From: Halopenitus persicus
GTDB lineage: Archaea; Halobacteriota; Halobacteria; Halobacteriales; Haloferacaceae
Length of the DNA: 43,525 bases
Reading direction: 5' to 3'
Assembly (NCBI RefSeq): GCF_900107205.1
Contig: NZ_FNPC01000013.1
Coordinates: 1-43,525 of the forward strand
Shown here piece by piece: positions 22,896 to 30,085 of the stretch (its first letter is position 1; every line of letters begins with the position of its first letter). The notes under the pieces were generated by a model. It worked only from the letters and a program-made list of their open reading frames with translations. It ran no database searches and was not told where the DNA came from. A program made the translations under genes and the position numbers.

Positions 22896-23879
22896 TCAGA
22901 ATATCTGTATCTGTGCGAGTGCACCGAGGAAAAAGAGTACTACCAAGAATGCGACTCCAGTCTTTTGGATCCGCTTTCCATAGGCGTCGAGTTCGTAGTT
23001 GCCGAGACAGATAGTGACGAGCCGCGTTGGATGTGTGAACGGGCTTGGCGGTCGCGGTTCCGGGATCCGCTCACGGAGTCGCCTGTATTCGGTGAACGAC
23101 CAGACACTGTAGAGCAATACTGCGATGACCAGCGTGATCGCCGCCAGAAATACCATCCCGAGTAGCACACCGGCAGGGTCCGTCAGTTCGACTTGTAGGT
23201 TGACTTGATCGCCACTTCCGGGTCCCGCGAAGAGAAGAATCACTGCAACACTCACTACTGAGGCCGGTAGCACGAATAGTGCTATCTTGAGTAGCCGTAT
23301 ACTGAGGCTGTGGACCGTCCCTCGGTCGACACCGAACAGTGTTTGATACCGCGTCGAGGTGTATTCGTGTTCGGATCGGAGCCCTGTCTCAGCCCCTGGT
23401 TTTCGCGCGCCGATTGCGTTGAGCGCGGTGAGGAGCAGACCGAGACCACCGATAGCCATGAATTCGAATGGACTTGTTATCGTCTGTCGCTCAAGGAACC
23501 CATCACTCGGGTCGGCGGGATCGACGTATGCCGTCACCGTCTCACCTGCTTCATATGGCTCAATCGCTGATTGGGCGTCCGATCGCGTGTCATACGATTG
23601 GCTAATACTACCGGGGAACAGTTGGTCACCAGTATATTGGGTTCCTTGGAACTGGTAGGTGAACTCGATTTGAACGTAGTAATCCGAGCTCCCGCGGCTC
23701 TCCGACTGGGTGACGGATGCTCCTTCAATCGTTGCTTCGACCGGCATGGCATCGTCGACCGCTTCGGCCTGCTGAACATAGTCGTACCCGCCGAAGGTGA
23801 TCCCCGCCAGACAGACGAGCACGATAATAATCGTACCCTTCGTGATTCGAACCGGTGTGCCTCGAACGGTGAACTCCAT
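22896..23879 (-). CDS. DUF3592-type membrane protein
   Basis: A 327-residue membrane protein. After an N-terminal segment (GTIIIVLVCLAGITFGGYDY) an extracytoplasmic beta domain follows with VEATIEGASVTQSESRGS, YYVQIEFTYQFQGTQYTGD, and YEAGETVTAYVDPADPSDGF: the hallmarks of DUF3592 proteins. Further membrane segments lie at about residues 137-158, 195-215, 235-255 and 305-325. Role unknown in any organism. Start ATG at 23879. The neighbour 23951-24124 lies upstream on the same strand and could be in the same transcript. Confidence 0.75.
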   Translation of the reverse strand: MEFTVRGTPVRITKGTIIIVLVCLAGITFGGYDYVQQAEAVDDAMPVEATIEGASVTQSESRGSSDYYVQIEFTYQFQGTQYTGDQLFPGSISQSYDTRSDAQSAIEPYEAGETVTAYVDPADPSDGFLERQTITSPFEFMAIGGLGLLLTALNAIGARKPGAETGLRSEHEYTSTRYQTLFGVDRGTVHSLSIRLLKIALFVLPASVVSVAVILLFAGPGSGDQVNLQVELTDPAGVLLGMVFLAAITLVIAVLLYSVWSFTEYRRLRERIPEPRPPSPFTHPTRLVTICLGNYELDAYGKRIQKTGVAFLVVLFFLGALAQIQIF

Positions 23880-23950
23880 TTATCTGAACACCGTCACACG
23901 TTGTGGATGCAGTTTGGTCGATTGCATCGAGGTCTGATACTGAGGGGGTG

Positions 23951-24124
23951 CTACTCTGCTTGTTTCAGTATTTGTGGGGTGACGATCACCTCAAGGGCAG
24001 CAATTCCGAGTGCCACCCAACGGATTGTGCCTTCAAGGAAGGTGAATGCAATAATGGCGATGACCGCGGCATTAACGAAGCTTATACCATAGCGAATGGC
24101 TGGACTGGCAAAGATGGAGGGCAT
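23951..24124 (-). CDS. 57-residue predicted membrane protein
   Basis: ATG at 24122-24124, stop at 23951-23953. It reads MPSIFASPAIRYGISFVNAA, VIAIIAFTFLEGTIRWVALG, IAALEVIVTPQILKQAE. Two hydrophobic segments (about 14-30 and 35-48) and a short charged end. It would be missed by length filters of 60 codons. Composition and reading frame look clean; the opposite-strand frames here are less protein-like. It precedes the DUF3592 gene by 71 bp. No family recognised. Confidence 0.6.
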   Translation of the reverse strand: MPSIFASPAIRYGISFVNAAVIAIIAFTFLEGTIRWVALGIAALEVIVTPQILKQAE

Positions 24125-24234
24125 CTGTGTGGTTTGATTAGAGGCTCAATGATATTCTTTTATGTATTCTATCTCAGGGGAATCAACTCTCATCAACAGA
24201 CGTGTCTTCGCCATCGGTTATCGGATTTTTCTAA

Positions 24235-25008
24235 TTAGCTCCCAATGCTATCGAGTGATTCAGAAACCCCGCTCGTATCGACTCGTTCTGGGTTGTCTCC
24301 TTGTAGTTGGAGATAGGCCGCAGCGATAATTCCGTACAACAGAACGAAGAGGATACTGTTGATCGTATTCACGATGAGTTCCCCAATGATTGCTGCGTTG
24401 GTAATGTCGAAGAGTGTTCCCACGATGCCACTGATGAACCCGATGACGCCCGCGAAGATTACGAGGACGGAGAGTTTCAATCGATTCCCACGTGAAAGTC
24501 CCCAACTCCGTTTGAGTCCGTCGACGAGTCCTTGATCCTCGACGCCGACTGCGAACGTGAAAAACAGGAAACTGACTGCGAGGAATATTCCGGGAATGAA
24601 CAACATTACAAATCCGATCATAATGGCGGGGCCGACAATGAGTCCGCCGACGAACAGTGAAAGCGTGGCTCGCCCCATTCGTCGCGTGTAGAGGTCACTC
24701 GGAAAGCTCGATAATTCTACTGTCGGCCGGGTGAGTGCCCGTGAAAGGACGACGAAATACGCGGAGCTGAGGACGACCGTTCCGACGAACAGGCCACCGG
24801 CAACAGTTCCCGAAACTGGGAGCGTCATTCCGAGCGCCGCTTCGATCTCGCCTGCTGGCCCGTCCGGGAAGACGCTAATCACCGCCGTGTTGATCGACGC
24901 CTGTGTCAGTAACTGAATTGCGAAAAACACGACGAGTAGTATCCCACCGGTCGGTGTGAGTATTCGCCTGATCCCATCACTGATCGCCCGCCCAAGTTGG
25001 AGGGTCAT
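24235..25008 (-). CDS. Haloarchaeal multi-pass membrane protein (DUF7847-like)
   Basis: A 257-residue protein from the ATG at 25008 (MTLQLGRAISDGIRRILTPT). About six membrane segments; motifs include RALTRPTVELSSFPSDLYTR, FIPGIFLAVSFLFFTFAVGV and GLVDGLKRSWGLSRGNRLKL, the last being the 'SW-L-GN-k' signature before two final segments, as in the GlpQ-membrane-domain-like proteins of haloarchaea. Related in plan to 32348-33175, 35606-36415 and 36952-37857. Function unknown; such proteins may regulate or tether envelope partners. Confidence 0.7.
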   Translation of the reverse strand: MTLQLGRAISDGIRRILTPTGGILLVVFFAIQLLTQASINTAVISVFPDGPAGEIEAALGMTLPVSGTVAGGLFVGTVVLSSAYFVVLSRALTRPTVELSSFPSDLYTRRMGRATLSLFVGGLIVGPAIMIGFVMLFIPGIFLAVSFLFFTFAVGVEDQGLVDGLKRSWGLSRGNRLKLSVLVIFAGVIGFISGIVGTLFDITNAAIIGELIVNTINSILFVLLYGIIAAAYLQLQGDNPERVDTSGVSESLDSIGS

Positions 25009-25152
25009 ATATCGTTCTGGGTATCGGCAGAGGATAAACACGGGGAAGACTCATATCGGGTTTTGATTCTTCCAGGCTCTGCTCTTGTACCAATGGGTTG
25101 GCACACATCAGCATACAACACGTTCTACGGACGCATCAAGATGGAAATCAGC

Positions 25153-25686
25153 GGCTCTGTTGAAACCCTCTTCTTCAGATAGATTCTCGTGCGAAACAGC
25201 TGTTCCCTGAAGGGTGCGCAATGAATACTCCTTTTATGAGTTTGGATGGCTGTCAGGAAGCCGAACCAAGCAGTATGAATGCGATGGTGGCTACGGTCGC
25301 AAATACAAGTGCCACGACGAAAGCTGGTAATTCGATTCGAGTTTGGATGATTTCCGCTTTCCGGAGAAGCGGCAGTAGTAGGAGCGCGATTGCAGCCCCA
25401 AGAAGCACGGCCCCACCTGCGGCAGGGAGAATCGCTGTGGGAATCCCAGCGGCTGCGTGGAGATACGCAAGTCCCAGTAAGAGGATTCCGAGAATCAGCC
25501 CGCCAATCCCTAATAACCCCCTTCCGAGCGTTCTTCCGACGGAATTTCCTACATCTCGAGAACCGGAAGCAACTGTCACAAAGGGAATACTGTAGTGTTC
25601 GATAAAATAGGTACCGTTGAGATAATATACTGTACTGGCCGTGACCGGGTTAGAATATATGATTTGCTGAGGATTTCAACAGAGCC
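25153..25686 (+). mobile_element. Cassette C: IS6-like ends around one membrane-protein gene
   Basis: A 534-bp element. Left-type end: GGCTCTGTTGAAACCC, TCTTCTTCAGATAGATTCTC, GCGAAACAGCTG, CTGAAGGGTGCGCAA. Right-type end, inverted, ending at 25686: complement GGCTCTGTTGAAATCC, TCAGCAAATCATATATTCTA, CCCGGTCACGG. The flanks aaatcagc (25145-25152) and aaatcctc (25687-25694) agree in 6 of 8 positions, possibly a decayed target duplication. Cargo 25253-25579 points from the right-type to the left-type end. Confidence 0.8.
25253..25579 (-). CDS. Predicted membrane protein, cassette C cargo
   Basis: A 108-residue protein starting with GTG at 25579 (MTVASGSRDVGNSVGRTLGR). Three long hydrophobic segments: LLGIGGLILGILLLGLAYLH, ILPAAGGAVLLGAAIALLLL, and AFVVALVFATVATIAFILL, with the polar loop RKAEIIQTRIEL before the last. 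The glycine-rich N-terminal half-membrane pattern resembles other small haloarchaeal membrane proteins but no family is recognised. Lies fully inside cassette C, 28 bp past the left-type block. Confidence 0.65.
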   Translation of the reverse strand: MTVASGSRDVGNSVGRTLGRGLLGIGGLILGILLLGLAYLHAAAGIPTAILPAAGGAVLLGAAIALLLLPLLRKAEIIQTRIELPAFVVALVFATVATIAFILLGSAS

Positions 25687-25701
25687 AAATCCTCCTGTCT
25701 C

Positions 25702-26148
25702 TCACCCAGTGGGGAGCGCGAGGATAAACGCGAAGAACGCTAATGGGACGACGAAGACTGCGGCGTACCAGAGTGCCACGGTGACGAGTAACAGCCACGT
25801 GCCGAGTCCGTAGTTGGTTGGATCCCAATCAATGCCAATCCGCGGTAAGCCGATGACCGAAGTCAGTGGTAGCACACCCACGTATGCAATCGTGAGTACG
25901 AACGCCATATTCAGTAGTGCATTCGAGAGAGCGGCACCCTCTGTACTCGTTGTCGTGAAAATAATTCCAGTACCAATCCCGAATGGGACCGACAGCGCGA
26001 TAGCGACGAGGAGATAGCTTGCAATCGTGGATCGCGCTGGTGGTAATCGGTTGAATAACGAACGGATTCGACTGCTGAGTAGGATCGGGCTCCACAGTAC
26101 TGCAGCGACGAGTCCGGGTCCGAACACGAGCGAAAGCGTGTCGAACAT
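25702..26148 (-). CDS. Predicted four-segment membrane protein
   Basis: A 148-residue protein, MFDTLSLVFGPGLVAAVLWS, with segments at about residues 8-25, 42-60 (ASYLLVAIALSVPFGIGTG), 75-95 (ALLNMAFVLTIAYVGVLPL) and 115-143 (TWLLLVTVALWYAAVFVVPL). Loops are polar and acidic (PRIGIDWDPTNYGLG). No family recognised. A dyad caaaac-ag-attttg lies 51 bp upstream (26199-26212), repeated in front of the Tat lipoprotein gene at 31319. Cassette C ends 16 bp beyond its stop. Confidence 0.6.
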   Translation of the reverse strand: MFDTLSLVFGPGLVAAVLWSPILLSSRIRSLFNRLPPARSTIASYLLVAIALSVPFGIGTGIIFTTTSTEGAALSNALLNMAFVLTIAYVGVLPLTSVIGLPRIGIDWDPTNYGLGTWLLLVTVALWYAAVFVVPLAFFAFILALPTG

Positions 26149-26198
26149 CGATACCTATTGGATCAACATCCGTATACCTCAAAATCGTACAGGAGACT

Positions 26199-26212
26199 CA
26201 AAACAGATTTTG
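26199..26212. promoter_or_regulatory. Candidate shared operator, copy 1
   Basis: caaaac ag attttg, within ctcaaaacagattttgaac, near the start of the minus-strand gene at 26148. The same 19-base sequence with one change occurs at 31261-31279. Confidence 0.3.
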
Positions 26213-26259
26213 AACAGCTGTTCTGCTTCGTTAAGCGCGTATTCTTACGGGAGAAAGAG

Positions 26260-26808
26260 CTACCAATACACGGTATACACGCAGGAATCCCCGTGTTCAC
26301 GTCGGCATTCTTCACCCGTTTCTTCGATGAATACGAGTCGCTTGACTGGCGCGAATTGTTGCATAACGGCACGGATAATCCCGCGGTCGAATGGGCAGGG
26401 ATATGGGTTTTTACACTGGATCGTGGCCACTTTGTCGTCGAGTTCCGTGACTCGATAGTAGCCGATCTCACCCCCTCGATGATTCCGTTGGTACGCGATG
26501 TTGATCGACTGGAGCGCGTCTTCTACCGTTGAGAGTCCCGTTGGCCACTCGGCTGTCTCGGGAATCTGTTCTCCGATCCGGTCCAGTAGGTGTGGTTCCA
26601 ACTCTGTAGCGAGTACGTCGAATGCGTCCAACCACGCCTGCTGGGAGTACCATTCGCCTGGTTTTGGATCGTCAATGCCGTTGTCCGCGAGTGCATCCCG
26701 AACCTGCTGTTTGTAGGTCTCGGAGAAGCGACTCACCCCCTCAAGCGTTGCAAGGATTGTCTGACCGTTTATCTCCACGTCACGGTCCAGTACGCTGTAT
26801 TGACTCAT
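26260..26808 (-). CDS. Soluble sensor-like protein (V4R-like pattern)
   Basis: A 182-residue protein from the ATG at 26808 (MSQYSVLDRDVEINGQTILA). Conserved-looking parts are PGEWYSQQAWLDAFDVLATE, LDRIGEQIPETAEWPTGL, SINIAYQRNHRGGEIGYYRV, CKNPYPCPFDRGIIRAVMQQ and, near the end, ETGEECRREHGDSCVYTVYW. The 'IG..IP..A.WP' and 'NHRGGEIG' blocks, with a C...H...C end, match a group of small heme- or metal-binding-type sensors I know from V4R/DUF2378-like proteins; the exact family is not certain. Cytosolic. Transcribed after the HTH gene at 26856-27062 with a 47-bp gap. Confidence 0.5.
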   Translation of the reverse strand: MSQYSVLDRDVEINGQTILATLEGVSRFSETYKQQVRDALADNGIDDPKPGEWYSQQAWLDAFDVLATELEPHLLDRIGEQIPETAEWPTGLSTVEDALQSINIAYQRNHRGGEIGYYRVTELDDKVATIQCKNPYPCPFDRGIIRAVMQQFAPVKRLVFIEETGEECRREHGDSCVYTVYW

Positions 26809-26855
26809 TTTCAAGAGCTTGTTATATGTTGTCTGTCCCCATAGTTGTCTGAATC

Positions 26856-27062
26856 TTACGTCTCCTCATCGTCATCGGGCTGGAAGATGTCCTCGATGTG
26901 GCACTCGAAGTGCGCTGCAAGCTTGAAGGCGAGGTCGAGTGATGGGTCGTATCGGTCGCGCTCGATGGCGTTAATGGTCTGTCGGGTGACGCCGACTGCC
27001 TCGGCCAATTCACCTTGACTGAGCCCTGCCGCCTCGCGCCGTCGTGGAAGGTCATTCTCCAT
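26856..27062 (-). CDS. HTH_3 (Xre-type) transcription regulator
   Basis: A 68-residue protein starting MENDLPRRREAAGLSQGELA; the HTH covers residues 8-60, including LSQGELAEAVGVTRQTINAI and ERDRYDPSLDLAFKLAAHFE, and an acidic tail ends DIFQPDDDEET. This is the YgzD-like single-domain Xre family, which binds DNA as a dimer. It starts 5 bp after the stop of the DUF2178 membrane-protein gene (27068-27496) in the same operon. The palindrome at 27494-27514 over the start of that gene is its likely operator. Confidence 0.85.
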   Translation of the reverse strand: MENDLPRRREAAGLSQGELAEAVGVTRQTINAIERDRYDPSLDLAFKLAAHFECHIEDIFQPDDDEET

Positions 27063-27067
27063 GATGA

Positions 27068-27496
27068 TTACCGTCGCTTGACGATTCCGTATGCGACACC
27101 CCACAGTAGAAAGAGTCCCGAAGCAAGCAGTATCGCACCGGTCACTTCCGGTGGTGGCTCGATACGTCCCGCAGCTTCAAGCACGTAGATAGCTGGGATA
27201 ACAGAAAGTCCAAGCACGAACAAGACGCCGAGGGTCAAGCCGCTTGCACGGTTGTACAGTTCGGTGTCACGCTCGTCTTGGAGCGGTACGTCGGTCAGTT
27301 TCGGAGCGAGGAATGTAATTCCGCTGCCAATCCACGCACCCCCACAGTAGATGATCGTACCGAGGACTTCTCGTCCCGTGACTAGTCCGGCGAGTAATCC
27401 GACGATCGCTATAGCGAGGATGGCGTACACGACGCGGTAGTACACGCGGCGCGCTTGCCCCGGTTCATCCGTTTTGGGCGTTAGCGTGTCAAACAT
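27068..27496 (-). CDS. DUF2178-type membrane protein
   Basis: A 142-residue membrane protein with four predicted segments: about residues 22-40 (VVYAILAIAIVGLLAGLV), 44-62 (VLGTIIYCGGAWIGSGITF), 88-108 (TLGVLFVLGLSVIPAIYVL), 117-138 (VTGAILLASGLFLLWGVAY). The loop DVPLQDERDTELYNRASG between segments 2 and 3 is the family hallmark (PxDER). Function unknown; nearly always paired with an HTH_3 regulator, as here. The ATG at 27496 lies within the candidate operator. Confidence 0.8.
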   Translation of the reverse strand: MFDTLTPKTDEPGQARRVYYRVVYAILAIAIVGLLAGLVTGREVLGTIIYCGGAWIGSGITFLAPKLTDVPLQDERDTELYNRASGLTLGVLFVLGLSVIPAIYVLEAAGRIEPPPEVTGAILLASGLFLLWGVAYGIVKRR

Positions 27497-27514
27497 CCTT
27501 TACAGTAAAGGATG
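27494..27514. promoter_or_regulatory. Perfect 21-bp palindrome over the start codon of the DUF2178 gene
   Basis: Arms catcctttac and gtaaaggatg around one central base. The first three bases are the complement of the ATG. A further half-like ctttacat follows at 27516-27523. A repressor bound here would block transcription and cover the start; the HTH_3 protein of the same operon is the obvious candidate. Confidence 0.6.
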
Positions 27515-27553
27515 CTTTACATCGTAATGAATGTTGTCCTATTGAATCGGTCT

Positions 27554-28417
27554 TCATACCGATCCGGCAAGGACGAGAAGCCCAAGCGCAACCGCTAATC
27601 CCAGCGCCGCGACGACCAAATCAATCGCCCATCGAAGCAACCAGTCTCGCACCCGCGCTCCCTCGGGGCGAATACCAAACCGGACCGAGAAGTGCCGAAC
27701 GATCATGACCCAGGTGACGAGGACGAACCCGAACAGAAACGGCCACACCTCGATCCCGAGGCGAACCTGCACGACGTAGACCGGGAGTACGCCGATCAAA
27801 ATCGGCGTTGTTGCGAACCGGGCCACAGCACGGAGCGGTCGGCGCTCCGGCGTCGGACGATCGCCAGGCGTCAATTCAGGGACTGACACGCCACACGACC
27901 GAAAACCAGCCGCAATTTCGCGTACCTGTCCGCGCGGTATGAGGATCCCTTCCGGCTTCGTGACAGTAGGAGACTGATAGCGAAGTCGAGCGGCAACTAT
28001 CGGGCCGAGCGGAATCAATTGGAGGGCATCCACCGTGTCGAGGTCGATCGTCCGTTCATCGATGCCGGTAGCGGCTGCGAACTGTGTCGTCTCTGGATCG
28101 TCGAATTCAGGCCTGATCGTTACTGTTTGCTTCTCGGAGTTGAGCCGGTAACGGTTTGTCTTGAATCCCGCACTCGAAAACCACACCATCAACCACAGGC
28201 ACGCACAGACGATCACGTACGCGATAGCTGCCCGAGAGCCGAAGACGGTCATTGAACCGAGAACCGCAAGCGGGAGCACGATGAAAAAGCCACCCCAGAT
28301 CACAGGGTGCATCGTGACGATGAACGCCGCCATCCGGTGTGGGAGCCGACGAATCCCGTGTAGGTCCGTCTCCCAACTGAGACCAGAATCTACTCGCTCG
28401 ATGTGAGTGGAGGGCAT
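27554..28417 (-). CDS. Membrane protein of unknown function
   Basis: A 287-residue protein. Two segments near the N-terminus (about residues 32-50 and 60-82, VLPLAVLGSMTVFGSR, AYVIVCACLWLMVWFSSAG) are followed by a beta-rich cytoplasmic part (YRLNSEKQTVTIRPEFDDP, DALQLIPLGPIVAARLRYQS, KPEGILIPRGQVREIAAGF) with the look of a PH-like fold. Two or three segments form the C-terminal third (LIGVLPVYVVQVRLG, VWPFLFGFVLVTWVMIV, LVVAALGLAVALGLLVLAG). No family named. Start ATG at 28417. Confidence 0.6.
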   Translation of the reverse strand: MPSTHIERVDSGLSWETDLHGIRRLPHRMAAFIVTMHPVIWGGFFIVLPLAVLGSMTVFGSRAAIAYVIVCACLWLMVWFSSAGFKTNRYRLNSEKQTVTIRPEFDDPETTQFAAATGIDERTIDLDTVDALQLIPLGPIVAARLRYQSPTVTKPEGILIPRGQVREIAAGFRSCGVSVPELTPGDRPTPERRPLRAVARFATTPILIGVLPVYVVQVRLGIEVWPFLFGFVLVTWVMIVRHFSVRFGIRPEGARVRDWLLRWAIDLVVAALGLAVALGLLVLAGSV

Positions 28418-28643
28418 ATCGGACCACTATCGGGACATCGAGTTAGAAGTAGTGGTGCAGTTATTATCTCGCCGTTCTCATAGTGGCCGCCAGATTACCC
28501 TCGTTGATCGACGCTATCTTCCAATTCTCGCTCTGTACTTCACGTCATCGTCGCTATCACAAACTACGAAACCGGAGCCAATCTGGGAAGCACGAGCTCA
28601 CGGTATGCGAAGAATTCTATGATACCCTCGCTATACGGCTCAT

Positions 28644-29105
28644 ATGACGCGGCGACGGCGTTTCCTGACAGCAGTCGCAAGCGGGACCATACTGGGGCTA
28701 GCGGGCTGTAACTCGGGGACCTTCGGACCGAGCGAGCGCCAGCTCGACGCTCGACGGACGGACCTACAGGAGCGAAACGACGCGGTAGTCGGAATGGTGA
28801 CTCCCGACAACACGTTTGAGCCCGCGACAGTGACCATCGGCGTCGGCGAACGGGTTGGCTGGATAAACGACTCCGAGTGGGGCCATACCGTCACGGCCTA
28901 CGAGGACGGTATCCCTGATGAAGCTGCATTTTTCACGACCGGGGAGTACGACACGGAGCGGGCGGCGCGAGATGCGTGGCCGGACGGTGACCTTGAAGTC
29001 GGTGAAACATACGAACATACCTTCGAGGTTGCCGGCGAGTACGACTACTTCTGTGTCCCGCACGAGGACGAGATGGTCGGCACAGTGATCGTCAAGAACG
29101 AGTGA
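28644..29105 (+). CDS. Plastocyanin/halocyanin-like copper protein, Tat lipoprotein
   Basis: Electron-carrier-like cupredoxin anchored outside the membrane. The 153-residue precursor begins MTRRRRFLTAVASGTILGLA followed by GC: a Tat signal with a lipobox cysteine (about residue 22). The blue-copper ligands are visible in the C-terminal part: histidine in WGHTVTAYEDG, then the C-x-H-x-x-x-M cluster YFCVPHEDEMVGTVIV. The middle region FEPATVTIGVGERVGWIND is standard for the fold. Partner oxidase or reductase is not in the window. A promoter (gctatacggctc near 28631) lies just upstream, suggesting a leaderless message. All ligands present. Confidence 0.85.
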   Translation: MTRRRRFLTAVASGTILGLAGCNSGTFGPSERQLDARRTDLQERNDAVVGMVTPDNTFEPATVTIGVGERVGWINDSEWGHTVTAYEDGIPDEAAFFTTGEYDTERAARDAWPDGDLEVGETYEHTFEVAGEYDYFCVPHEDEMVGTVIVKNE

Positions 29106-29345
29106 TTGTTTGGGGGGTCGTGAGCCGGGCCGCACGACGCTAAGGTGGGCACTGGCTGGCGACCACACCAGCGGAGAGCGTGGCCACGAGCGTTGTGTAC
29201 CCAACAACTATTGGACTGTATCAACTGGTTTCCTGTTGCATTTCAAGAATTGAAGCTATTATCTGACCGTAGATTCGAATAGATAGCTTCGAGATCAGTT
29301 TGAGTCAGCGGAGCGAATATATGCTTCTTTTTTGAATTAGGTAGT

Positions 29346-29774
29346 ATGGATCTAGATTGGTTGTTCGACGAGGATCTGCCAACGTATGTGTATGCGGTTT
29401 TCGGCGGCGTGGTCGGTATTCTAGTGGTGACAGTACATAATCTGTTTATCGGGTCAGAATCGTATTATCACCTCTCTGGAGTGATTGTCGGCAGTGGTTT
29501 CGCCGGGTTTCTCGCCGCGAACGGCTCGGGGCATTTCAAGAGAGCGGGTATGGGTGCCGGTATCCTCGGAACAGTTCCTGCCTTTGCGTGGTCGTCTGAC
29601 TTTCTACGAGGCTGGTTTATCACGTCGGTTTCCGAAGGTGGGCAGATATTCGCGGTCGTGCTTCTGTGTTTTCTTATTCTTGCCACGGGGATGTTGGGGA
29701 CACTAATCGGCGTATTTGGCGGTTTCTTCGGCGGATGGGTCGCTAAGAAAACCAATCCCGAGATCAGGGGGTAA
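29346..29774 (+). CDS. DUF5518-like small membrane protein
   Basis: A 142-residue protein starting MDLDWLFDEDLPTYVYAVFG. Four hydrophobic segments, with small-residue-rich parts: GVVGILVVTVHNLFI, HLSGVIVGSGFAGFLAANGS, GAGILGTVPAFAW, and VLLCFLILATGMLGTLIGVF plus GGFFGGWVAKK. The pattern of glycine-rich paired segments ending in GGxxGGW resembles haloarchaeal DUF5518 proteins. Preceded by an AT-rich region with a TATA-like gaatatatgc near 29317. Confidence 0.55.
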   Translation: MDLDWLFDEDLPTYVYAVFGGVVGILVVTVHNLFIGSESYYHLSGVIVGSGFAGFLAANGSGHFKRAGMGAGILGTVPAFAWSSDFLRGWFITSVSEGGQIFAVVLLCFLILATGMLGTLIGVFGGFFGGWVAKKTNPEIRG

Positions 29775-29778
29775 GATC

Positions 29779-30063
29779 TCAAAAATAGGTTCCAAGACTT
29801 ATTCCGATTGCAGTACCGGCGGCGATTTTCGCCCAGGTTTGCCAAGACTGCGAGCTGAAACTATAAAAGAGGAGTCCCACGGGGACTGATCCGAGCGCCG
29901 CCGCAGTCCAATCTGGAAAATACTGGAATGGATCCGCCAAGAGGTAGAGTACAGTCATCACGACTCCACCAATGAAGGCTAAGATCCGGTCCCACTGAAA
30001 CTCGGACCAGTTTGGTCCATCATATGGTGTATCCATTTTGAGTAGGTCACGCTTGGAAGGCAT
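29779..30063 (-). CDS. Small predicted membrane protein
   Basis: A 94-residue protein from the ATG at 30063 (MPSKRDLLKMDTPYDGPNWS). Segments at about residues 31-47 (ILAFIGGVVMTVLYLLA) and 58-88 (AALGSVPVGLLFYSFSSQ, KIAAGTAIGISLGTYF). A longer GTG start at 30096 would overlap the preceding gene by 11 bp. No family recognised. Convergent with 29346-29774 with only 4 bp between their stops; probably in an operon with the M48-like gene. Confidence 0.55.
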   Translation of the reverse strand: MPSKRDLLKMDTPYDGPNWSEFQWDRILAFIGGVVMTVLYLLADPFQYFPDWTAAALGSVPVGLLFYSFSSQSWQTWAKIAAGTAIGISLGTYF

Positions 30064-30085
30064 ACTTAGAACCCTGTTTTCTGGC

